DNA of 64,000 bases from Alloacidobacterium sp035547425 (GTDB taxonomy: Bacteria > Acidobacteriota > Terriglobia > Terriglobales > Acidobacteriaceae). This document shows, piece after piece, positions 56,886-64,000 of this stretch. Where the stretch lies: the NCBI GenBank assembly GCA_035547425.1, contig DASZUU010000052.1:1-64000 (forward strand), read 5' to 3'. Both the position numbers and the translations under genes were made by a program. Below the pieces are notes generated by a model. It was not told the DNA's origin, did not search any database, and was given only the letters and a program-made list of their open reading frames with translations. Numbering within the stretch: the first letter of the stretch is position 1; each line of letters starts with the position of its first letter.

Positions 56886-59800
56886 CCGCCAGCAGCAATT
56901 TTCTCCGTCTGCTGTGACATCTTCGCCGTGCGTTCCAGCTTGTCCCAATTAAACGGACGGCCATCGATGGCACGTTTCAATGTCTTGAAGAGCACCAGCG
57001 AAAACACCTGCCGATATGAGAAGCGCTGCAGCCAGATATGGAAGAGCAGCCAGCCGTCGCCTTTATTTGCGGGATGGCGGCGTTCCAGTGCGAACGCAAG
57101 CACTGACGTAACGAAATCAATCAACAGGAAGGCGAGGAAGTAAACCAGCAGCTTTTCAAAGCTAGCCGCGCTGGCCGCTTCCGGATGATAGTGCTTATTC
57201 CACCAGTACTGCAGAATGCCCGCAGCGAACATGATGTCGATAAAGGGCGATACCAGAGGCAGAAGTATCTGGAAGATGACGATGTTGGGCAGAGCAAACA
57301 ATCCCATCGCGCGGTTCGTGCGGAAAGCGTGCTTGTGTTTGAAGACCGCCTGCAGAATACCGAATGACCAGCGGAAGCGCTGCCGCATCAATCCGTTCAT
57401 GGTTGTAGGAGCTTCGGTGAAGGCCAGCGCGCGATCCTCGTAGATAACCTTGTAGTTATGCTCCAGCAGGTTCATCGTGAGGTCGGCATCTTCGGCAACA
57501 GTATTGATCGGATAACCCTCCGCCTTCTGAACTGCGCTCGCGCGCCACGCACCAATTGCGCCCGGAACGACCGTGACCACATTGAACAGATCGAGAGCGC
57601 GACGCTCGAAATTCTGGCTGGTGATGTATTCGAGAGCCTGCCAGCGCGTCCATAGATTTACCTTGTTGCCGACCTTTGCGTTGCCGGCAACCGCCCCGAT
57701 GCGTTCATCGGCAAAATGGCACACGAGTTTGGCTACCGCATCAGGGGCAATCACTGTATCAGCATCGATGCCTACGTAAAACTCTTCATCCAGATGCTTC
57801 AAGCCAAAGTTAAGAGCCTCCGCTTTCCCGGCATTCGGCTTGGTCAGAACTGTGAGTTGTCCGGAGGCAATTTCTTCCGGATAGGCTTCGCGTACAACAT
57901 CGAATGTGCGATCTTTTGAGCCGTCATCGATGACGACAATGCGCATGTTTTTATAGGTCGAGTTCATGACCGAGCGCACCGTGCGCACGATTACTTTTTC
58001 TTCGTTATAAGCCGGAATCAGCACTGCCACTTTCGGCTCAAATGTGCCTTCAGCGGGAACTTTGCGGCGGCGGAAACGATCGATCAGCGCGAACAGGCCA
58101 ATAATGATCAGGCGCGCGCTCATCAGCACGTCGCCTACGAAAAAGACAGTAACGACGAAATGGCTGAAGAATCCAAAGATGAAGAAGGCAACTGAATCCA
58201 CCCGCGCCTGCCAACGCAGCTTCGGAGAGATGGGCGGCATCACCTCAGCGGTTGTTTTACCCATCAACTCGGATACCGGCACAAACTCATAGCCCTTGGC
58301 GCGCAAAGTTGTAATCAGCAGCGGCAGTGCGGCTACTGTCACTGAGCGGTCGCCGCCGCCATCGTGCATCAGGATGATGCTGCCGCGAAAATCGGGCCTG
58401 TCCTTCATGGCTGCCAGCGCAGCCAGCACGTTATCTACGATCTCCTGCGGTGTTTTGCGCGGATGCTCGTTCCAGTCTTCGGTATCGATCTTGTTGCCGA
58501 CGATGATATATCCCATCTGCTCGATGCGGTCGGCAGGCGCGGCCTGTTCGTTGGTGTCCGGCTCCTGATCGATTGAATACGGCGGACGGAAATAAAGCGG
58601 TTGCCGGCCTAGCTCCGCCGCGAAAAGGCGCTCGGTGAGATTCAGCTCAAGATCCACCTGGCGCGGAGAAATTTCGCTGATGTCAGGATGCGTAAACGTG
58701 TGGTTCCCGACCTCATGGCCTTCGCGCACGTAGCGCTTCAGCAAGCCGGTGTTTTCCTGCGCCGCCTCACCAATCACCATGAAGGCCGCTTTCACGTTGT
58801 ATCGCTTCAGGATGTCGAGGATCCTCGGCGTCCAGGTGGCATCCGGCCCGTCATCAAAAGAAAGAGCAAGCTTCTTCGGCTGATATCCATACTGCCCCAG
58901 CGTGTAGGAGTGCGGCAGCGTCACCATATGCTCATCGGTAATGGTGAAATTGTCGGAATCCATGCTGATCGTGCGGTTGCCGCGTTCCGGACGCGCCACG
59001 ATGCGCAGAATATCGCCCTCGCCCTCCGTGTTCACATCGTGGCCGGGAGGCACATCTTTCAACAGCTGCGGAGCATCCGTCGCTCCCGGATGATCCCAGA
59101 TGGCCCATAAAGAGCCGTCTTCTTCTCCGAGCCGCCACAGCGCGAAGGTGCGTAGTCCCATCTGCCTGGCTGCGCGCAGCTCATTCAGAGTCGTTACCGC
59201 ATCCAGGAACCATACCTGGTGACGCACATGCGCGTCCTCGTCGTCATAAGCAAAGTGCGGGTTCAGCTCATCGCCTTCCAGATGAACATCCGCATCGGCA
59301 TCAAAGGCGCGCTGCCATGCCTCCTGCACTGTCAGATCGTCGGTATCCAGAACCTTGTTGCTGGGCTTCTTGCCTTTTTCCGGAAGAGGCGTAGACCAGT
59401 CATACCCGTAATTGCCCAGAGCGCAGATGATTTTCTGCTTGGGAACCAGCTTAAGCACATGGGTCAGGTTGCCCTCAAACCAATCCTGTGCGGCAATCGG
59501 TCCCGGCTCACTCGACTCTTCATGCTGGTCGTAGTTCATCAGGATGATGCCGTCGCTGTTCTTCGCCAGCGCTTTCAGCGTTACATCCGGCGTGCTTACC
59601 TGCACATTCACATAAAGGCGCAGATTCTTCGCATGCAGATCGGTATAGATTTCCTCCAGCCATGAGGCATACAGCTTCTCATCCTTCTCCGGAACCCCTT
59701 CAAAGTCCAGGCAAAGCCCGCGATACGTCGGATTTGCAGAAAAAAACTTGTCGATCTGTATGTGCAGGCTTTCGCGCGCGACCGGATCTTCCAGCATCTG

Positions 59801-60379
59801 CCCGATAACATCGCCGTTCCAACTCCCGGCTTTCACGTCATAGTTATTGAGCATGGGGAAAATTTCCGTGCCTTCCTTATTGTCCGCAATCGTGCGGGCA
59901 ACGCGATTCTCCGGATCGACGCCATGCACTCCCGCAGCATCGACCACGTCGTATATCTTTACCGGGAAAAGCGAAGTGGCGGCGGTTAGCTTTCCGTCCG
60001 CAGTGCTGACGTGCAGCCAGTCAGGAAAAAGCAGGTCGATCTGGTGGATGTGCGCCTTCAGCGACGAATAGCTGGGCTCGTCATTGACATAAAAAGCTGC
60101 GCGCAGTCCTTCATCGGAATTCAGAGGAATCTCCGACGGTTTGCGGTGCGTGCGCCGTCTGGTCGGCCGCGCCGCGGCCTTTTTTAGCTCGAGAGGCGGC
60201 TTCAGCGCCTTATAGTTGCGCTTCTGCGACGGCAGCAGCAGCTCCGGCAGCGACTGCTGTTTGATGACACTGAAGGCGAAGACGGCGAGGACCACGGTAA
60301 GAATAACTGCAGTAGCGTCAAGCACACGTCTCAGCCGCTTCCAGCGCTTTCGCTGCGGATCGTAAAAAACCTGTTTCAT
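56882..60379 (-). CDS. GH18-like / polysaccharide deacetylase / GT2 synthase fusion protein
   Basis: A 1165-residue membrane protein in three parts. After one membrane helix (22-40) and a basic linker, residues about 93-430 resemble a GH18 hydrolase (FPDWLHVST, LCLDFEG at 222-228 with catalytic-type D225/E227, ILMNYDQHE, FALWRLGEEDGSLW). Residues about 500-710 are a NodB deacetylase (SFDDGPD 507-513, H560 and H564, RPPY, LMHDGGG). Residues 725-1150 are a GT2 synthase: PAYNEE, DDGSKDRT, DADT (872-875), EDAD (963-966), QRFRW (1000-1004), with about five membrane helices. This joins in one chain functions that PgaB (deacetylase/hydrolase) and PgaC (synthase) supply for poly-N-acetylglucosamine. 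It probably makes and modifies a beta-linked amino-sugar polymer. Confidence 0.9.
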   Translation of the reverse strand: MKQVFYDPQRKRWKRLRRVLDATAVILTVVLAVFAFSVIKQQSLPELLLPSQKRNYKALKPPLELKKAAARPTRRRTHRKPSEIPLNSDEGLRAAFYVNDEPSYSSLKAHIHQIDLLFPDWLHVSTADGKLTAATSLFPVKIYDVVDAAGVHGVDPENRVARTIADNKEGTEIFPMLNNYDVKAGSWNGDVIGQMLEDPVARESLHIQIDKFFSANPTYRGLCLDFEGVPEKDEKLYASWLEEIYTDLHAKNLRLYVNVQVSTPDVTLKALAKNSDGIILMNYDQHEESSEPGPIAAQDWFEGNLTHVLKLVPKQKIICALGNYGYDWSTPLPEKGKKPSNKVLDTDDLTVQEAWQRAFDADADVHLEGDELNPHFAYDDEDAHVRHQVWFLDAVTTLNELRAARQMGLRTFALWRLGEEDGSLWAIWDHPGATDAPQLLKDVPPGHDVNTEGEGDILRIVARPERGNRTISMDSDNFTITDEHMVTLPHSYTLGQYGYQPKKLALSFDDGPDATWTPRILDILKRYNVKAAFMVIGEAAQENTGLLKRYVREGHEVGNHTFTHPDISEISPRQVDLELNLTERLFAAELGRQPLYFRPPYSIDQEPDTNEQAAPADRIEQMGYIIVGNKIDTEDWNEHPRKTPQEIVDNVLAALAAMKDRPDFRGSIILMHDGGGDRSVTVAALPLLITTLRAKGYEFVPVSELMGKTTAEVMPPISPKLRWQARVDSVAFFIFGFFSHFVVTVFFVGDVLMSARLIIIGLFALIDRFRRRKVPAEGTFEPKVAVLIPAYNEEKVIVRTVRSVMNSTYKNMRIVVIDDGSKDRTFDVVREAYPEEIASGQLTVLTKPNAGKAEALNFGLKHLDEEFYVGIDADTVIAPDAVAKLVCHFADERIGAVAGNAKVGNKVNLWTRWQALEYITSQNFERRALDLFNVVTVVPGAIGAWRASAVQKAEGYPINTVAEDADLTMNLLEHNYKVIYEDRALAFTEAPTTMNGLMRQRFRWSFGILQAVFKHKHAFRTNRAMGLFALPNIVIFQILLPLVSPFIDIMFAAGILQYWWNKHYHPEAASAASFEKLLVYFLAFLLIDFVTSVLAFALERRHPANKGDGWLLFHIWLQRFSYRQVFSLVLFKTLKRAIDGRPFNWDKLERTAKMSQQTEKIAAGG

Positions 60380-60448
60380 GCTCTCCCGGTCTTCTTCAGG
60401 TATCTATTGTATTCGTGCATCGCCGTATAGCCTGTATGATTCATTTGC

Positions 60449-61810
60449 ATGCTCGCTGCGCTTCATCGCAAATGGTGGATAGTTATTTTTGCGCTCGCTG
60501 CCGGAGCTGCCCTGCGGCTCTGGTTCATCCACGCTTATCCTGAAGTACAAGGCGATCCGCTGATTTACGGCGACATTGCCAAGAATTGGATGCTGCACGG
60601 CGTTTACGGCCTTTCCACAGCGGATGGCCTCCGTCCCACGTTGATCCGCCTACCCGGCTACCCGCTTTTTCTCATACTGTGCTTCCGGCTCTTTGGGCTG
60701 GAGCATTATCACGCCGTCATGTATGCGCAAACGGTGATCGATCTGGCATCCTGCCTGCTCATTTTCGGCTTCACAGAAAAAATCGCGTCGACGCGCGCGG
60801 CCTGGGCGGCTCTCTGGCTTGCGGCGCTCTGTCCCTTTACTGCAAACTATGCAGCCACGCCTTTGACGGAAACGCTGGAGATTTTCTCGATCGCATTAGC
60901 TCTCTACGCATTTGCCTGCCTTCTTGAAAACCCGCAATGGCGCTGGGTGTTGCTGCTGGCCTTTGCGTTTAGCTATGCCGCTATCTTGCGGCCTGACGGC
61001 GCTCTTCTGGCCGTAGCCTTCTGTCCAGCCCTTCTGTATTACGGAGCCACGCTATGGGGAACACGTCTCATGCTGCGCATGACTGTGGTCTGCGGCGTGC
61101 TGTCCGTTCTGCCATTTATTCCCTGGACCATCCGCAACTGGAAGACCTTCCACGTCATCCAGCCATTGGCTCCTCGCTATGCCATGGATCCCGGCGAATA
61201 TACGCAGCCCGGCTTCAATCGCTGGACCAAAACCGTTTGCGCCGATCTTACCTGCACCTGGGAAATCTATTGGAACGCAAACAGCGACGTCATGCCGTTT
61301 GATAGCCTGCCTTCGCGAGCCTTCGACTCGCAGGTGCAATACGAAAAGACAAAGCAGCTTTTTGCCGATTACAACAAGACCACCACCCTCACGCCGGAAA
61401 TTGACAATCGCTTCGCAGACCTTGCACATGAGAGGATCACCTCCAGGCCTGTACGCTTTTACGTCGCCATGCCGCTGTTGCGCCTTGCCGATATGTGGCT
61501 TCGTCCGCGCACTGAGCTGCTGTGGATCGAGCTCCGCTGGTGGCAATACTCAAAGCATCATGCAGAAACCGAGTTTGCCTTCGCCTATGCCGCGCTCAAT
61601 CTCGCTTATCTCATACTTGCTTCGCTTGGCCTGTATCGCTGGCCTCGTTTCACGGGAACCATGCTGCTCTTCATCATTCTGCGCTCTGCGTTATTAGCGA
61701 CCATTGAGGCTCCCGAGCCCCGCTATACGCTGGAATGCTTCCCAATGATCATTGCGCTGGCAGGCGTAACGCTGGACCGCAAACGCGCTTACCTGCGCCT
61801 GCCGATTTAA
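60449..61810 (+). CDS. GT39/ArnT-like membrane glycosyltransferase
   Basis: A 453-residue protein with about ten membrane helices. The early loop GDPLIYGDIAKNWMLHGVYGL contains acidic residues in the position of the catalytic Asp of PMT/ArnT-type GT-C enzymes, and RLPGYPLFLILCFRLFG follows as usual. A periplasmic loop region (about 240-340) carries the acceptor side. Such enzymes move sugars from polyprenyl carriers to lipids or proteins. It is divergent from the fusion gene and followed by a methyltransferase gene 12 bases on. Confidence 0.82.
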   Translation: MLAALHRKWWIVIFALAAGAALRLWFIHAYPEVQGDPLIYGDIAKNWMLHGVYGLSTADGLRPTLIRLPGYPLFLILCFRLFGLEHYHAVMYAQTVIDLASCLLIFGFTEKIASTRAAWAALWLAALCPFTANYAATPLTETLEIFSIALALYAFACLLENPQWRWVLLLAFAFSYAAILRPDGALLAVAFCPALLYYGATLWGTRLMLRMTVVCGVLSVLPFIPWTIRNWKTFHVIQPLAPRYAMDPGEYTQPGFNRWTKTVCADLTCTWEIYWNANSDVMPFDSLPSRAFDSQVQYEKTKQLFADYNKTTTLTPEIDNRFADLAHERITSRPVRFYVAMPLLRLADMWLRPRTELLWIELRWWQYSKHHAETEFAFAYAALNLAYLILASLGLYRWPRFTGTMLLFIILRSALLATIEAPEPRYTLECFPMIIALAGVTLDRKRAYLRLPI

Positions 61811-61822
61811 ATATGGAGACAT

Positions 61823-62494
61823 ATGACTCAGGAAATCTGGACCGCAGTTGATTCCTATATCGATCGCCGGCTCGCGCCTTCAGACGAGGCACTCGACGCA
61901 GCCCTCGCGGCCTGCAAAGCTGAAGGGTTGCCCGCCATCAGCGTCACGCCCAGCCAGGGCAAGCTGCTGCATCTCCTCGCCCGCCTGCAGGGAGCGAAAA
62001 ATATTCTCGAGATCGGGACGCTGGGCGGCTACAGCACCATCTGGCTGGCGCGTGCTCTGCCTGCCGAGGGCCGCCTGGTAACGCTGGAAGCTGATCCAAA
62101 GCATGCTCGTGTTGCCACGCAGAATATATCTCGCGCCGGGCTCTCAAACATTGTGGAGTTGAGGGAAGGCAAAGCTCTCGATACGTTGCCGGAACTGGCT
62201 GCCGAAGGGCTCGAAGCCTTCGACCTCATCTTTATCGATGCCGACAAGAGCAACAATGCGAATTATTTTGACTGGGCATTGCGTCTTGCGCGCACAGGTA
62301 CTTTGATCATCGTAGATAACGTAGTGCGGGAAGGCGCTATCGTCGATTCCGAAAGCAACGATGCCAATGTAGAAGGCGTTCGGCGGCTTTTTGAACGTAT
62401 GGCGGCAGAGCCGCGCATTCTCGCCAGCGCCGTCCAGACTGTGGGCGCCAAAGGCTACGATGGCTTTGCCATTGCCCTGGTGACCGGCGCTTAG
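61823..62494 (+). CDS. O-methyltransferase, catechol/caffeoyl-CoA type
   Basis: A 223-residue SAM-dependent methyltransferase. Motif I ILEIGTLGGYSTIWLARALP, the acidic VTLEADPKHARVA, and the metal-binding DLIFIDADKSNNANYFDWAL with IIVDNVVREG mark the cation-dependent family. Small phenolic or catechol-like acceptors are likely. It appears cotranscribed with the glycosyltransferase and overlaps the convergent SDR gene by 4 bases. Confidence 0.9.
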   Translation: MTQEIWTAVDSYIDRRLAPSDEALDAALAACKAEGLPAISVTPSQGKLLHLLARLQGAKNILEIGTLGGYSTIWLARALPAEGRLVTLEADPKHARVATQNISRAGLSNIVELREGKALDTLPELAAEGLEAFDLIFIDADKSNNANYFDWALRLARTGTLIIVDNVVREGAIVDSESNDANVEGVRRLFERMAAEPRILASAVQTVGAKGYDGFAIALVTGA

Positions 62495-63267
62495 ACCCAC
62501 CCGCCATCTACGATATAGCTCTGATTTGTAATCGCCGAGGAGTCATCTGCCGCCAGAAAAAGAACCAGCCGGGCCACCTCATCGGCCATCAAAGGTCGCT
62601 TCAGCGCCTGGCTTGCCAGAATTTCGCGCTCGTACTCCGGCGTCCACCATAGGCGCTGCTGTTTTTCGGTCAGAATCGCGCCCGGAAGCACGCTGTTGAC
62701 GCGAATGCCTGACGGTCCAAGCTCATGCGCCATCGTGCGCGTCAGGCCTACAATGCCGGCCTTTGCCGTGATGTAGGCAGGAAGTCCCGTGCTCGGAATC
62801 ATCCACGAAATAGAGCTGAGATTGATGATCGAGCCTTGCCCGAGCGCTTTCATGCCCGAGGCCACTGCCTGAATGGCAAAAAAATGGTGGTGCAGATTCA
62901 CTTCCATCAATTGTTTCCAGTATTCCGGCGTCACGTCCTGCCATGCATAGCGCTCGTCGCTGGCGGCATTGTTCACCAATACTCCTATCGGTCCCAGCTG
63001 ATCCTCAGCCTGCCGTATGGATCTGCGCAGCGCATGAATATCTCTCAAATCGCAAAGCAGGAACAGGGGAGAATGCCTTACCGAACCGGAGAGGCCGGTA
63101 ACAAGGTTTTTCGAAGCCTCTTCCCAAACATCCAGAAATGCAACCTTCGCTCCCTGTCGCGCAAAGTGTTCCACCATGGACGCGCCGATGCCGGATCCGC
63201 CTCCGGTAATAAGTACAACTTTGTCTTGAAGGCTGGGATAGCTGGCAAAGCGGTTGGCTGTCGTCAT
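62491..63267 (-). CDS. Short-chain dehydrogenase/reductase
   Basis: A 258-residue classical SDR. NAD-binding TGGGSGIGASMVEHFA, NNAAS, the catalytic Ser in INLSSISW, YITAK (Tyr-x3-Lys) and PGAILT are all present, with a C-terminal ITNQSYIVDGGWV. Similar sugar or L-rhamnose/fucose dehydrogenases exist, but the substrate is not evident. ATG 63267 has AGAGGA 6 bases upstream; ATG 63285 is not used. Confidence 0.9.
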   Translation of the reverse strand: MTTANRFASYPSLQDKVVLITGGGSGIGASMVEHFARQGAKVAFLDVWEEASKNLVTGLSGSVRHSPLFLLCDLRDIHALRRSIRQAEDQLGPIGVLVNNAASDERYAWQDVTPEYWKQLMEVNLHHHFFAIQAVASGMKALGQGSIINLSSISWMIPSTGLPAYITAKAGIVGLTRTMAHELGPSGIRVNSVLPGAILTEKQQRLWWTPEYEREILASQALKRPLMADEVARLVLFLAADDSSAITNQSYIVDGGWV

Positions 63268-63355
63268 CACGTCCTCTCGCAGCATCCTACCTTATTCGGC
63301 CATCCTGGAGACCGGCTTCAGTCGGCAGCCGGGAACTGCGTTAAACTGGGGAGTT

Positions 63356-64000
63356 ATGGCTATCGCCGCAAATGCTACAGTTATCCTGCCCCGCACACCT
63401 GAGGGCGAGTTTCACAACGAACCTTTTGTCGATTTTTCCAGACATGAAAACGAGCACCAGATGAAAGAAGCGCTGGTGCGAGTTGGTGACATGCTTGGGC
63501 ATGAATACGAGTTGATCATCGGCGGAGAACGTCTCCATGCCCGTGAAAAGATCGAATCCCATAACCCGGCGCGTCCCACCCAGGTGATTGGTATTCATCC
63601 AAAAGCCGGTCTTGAACATGCGGAACAGGCAATACAAGCTGCTCTCAAGGCGTTTCAGACATGGCAATATGCCCCTGTCGAAGAGCGGGTTTCGCTGCTG
63701 TTGAATGCGGCGCACATCATCCGCGAGCGCAAGTTCGAATTCTGCGCGTGGCTTACGTACGAAGTCGGCAAGAATTGGGCGGAAGCCGATGCCGATGTCG
63801 CCGAAACCATCGATTTCCTCGAGTTCTATGCACGGGAAGCGCTGCGGCTCTCGAAGGCTGCGACACCTATCCAGTATCCTGGCGAGCAAAATCAGTTGCT
63901 TTACATTCCACTCGGCGTGGGCGCGGTCATTCCGCCCTGGAATTTTCCCTTCGCCATCATGGCCGGTATGACTGCCGCGGCCATCGTCACAGGGAATACG
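63356..64000 (+). CDS. 1-pyrroline-5-carboxylate dehydrogenase, N-terminal part (cut by window edge)
   Basis: The first 215 residues of an aldehyde dehydrogenase that oxidises glutamate semialdehyde to glutamate, the second step of proline catabolism. The RocA/PruA-type N-terminus is clear: NEPFVDFSRHENEHQMKEAL, YELIIGGE, SHNPARPTQVIG, and the cofactor-binding GVGAVIPPWNFPFAIMAGM. The gene runs off the right edge, so the catalytic Cys and Glu are outside. No clear ribosome site; GGGAG lies 5 bases before the ATG. Confidence 0.92.
   Translation, partial: MAIAANATVILPRTPEGEFHNEPFVDFSRHENEHQMKEALVRVGDMLGHEYELIIGGERLHAREKIESHNPARPTQVIGIHPKAGLEHAEQAIQAALKAFQTWQYAPVEERVSLLLNAAHIIRERKFEFCAWLTYEVGKNWAEADADVAETIDFLEFYAREALRLSKAATPIQYPGEQNQLLYIPLGVGAVIPPWNFPFAIMAGMTAAAIVTGNT

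Overview
The window looks like chromosomal DNA of an Acidobacteriota (Terriglobia/Acidobacteriaceae-like) bacterium; the genus cannot be settled from the sequence. The evidence is a PadR regulator next to an orphan MacB-type permease (the pair known as acidobacterial PadR/ADOP), several Tat-exported periplasmic enzymes, a GxGYxYP-family protein, a DUF4337 protein, SH3-type and beta-propeller lipoproteins, and an ATP synthase operon with two b subunits and an enlarged gamma subunit. Gene density is high. I see no rRNA, tRNA, CRISPR array, insertion sequence or prophage.

Layout. 1-2.8 kb: the start of a proline dehydrogenase gene (cut by the window edge, minus strand), a small zinc-ribbon protein, and a peroxide-defence block perR-ahpC-ahpD. 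2.8-5.4 kb: a NTP_transf_5 nucleotidyltransferase facing a PqqD-domain protein with an embedded Tat signal and an HprK-like kinase. 5.4-10.1 kb: YdcF, iron-permease-like and M28 peptidase genes on the minus strand, then two lipoproteins. 10.4-12.2 kb: hfq-hflX. 12.5-19 kb: atpF-atpF-atpH-atpA-atpG-atpD-atpC without atpB and atpE. 19-20.8 kb: PP2C phosphatase and 3-hydroxyacyl-CoA dehydrogenase. 21-23.7 kb: a three-gene minus-strand unit led by a protein with four tandem twin-CX3C modules, followed by DUF1360 and a small protein. 24-30 kb: cupin, phosphotransferase, diguanylate cyclase, Tat aldo/keto reductase, a 48-residue metallothionein-like gene, a WalJ-like hydrolase and two small membrane proteins. 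30-38.8 kb: GxGYxYP protein, pyrD, two alkaline-phosphatase-superfamily enzymes, pncB and a BadF-type sugar kinase. 38.9-48 kb: GH127-like hydrolase, M16 peptidase, DUF4337, an AhpD-like protein, PadR and ADOP. 48-56.9 kb: leuS, nfo, nagA, serS, a LolA-like protein and a phosphoesterase. 56.9-64 kb: a GH18-like/deacetylase/glycosyltransferase fusion, a GT39-type membrane protein, an O-methyltransferase, an SDR and the start of a P5C dehydrogenase gene running off the right edge.

How the genes work together. PerR probably controls its own promoter and the AhpC/AhpD peroxidase pair. The sugar kinase and NagA fit amino-sugar recycling. The proline catabolic enzymes sit at opposite ends of the window, 63 kb apart.

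The best candidates for undescribed biology are: (a) the PqqD-Tat fusion with its kinase and nucleotidyltransferase (2.75-5.37 kb); (b) the four-module twin-CX3C protein and its two partners (21.0-23.7 kb); (c) the one-polypeptide polysaccharide synthase/deacetylase/hydrolase (56.9-60.4 kb). Secondary signals are two apparently leaderless autoregulated promoters (perR, padR) and a family of short dispersed intergenic repeats.
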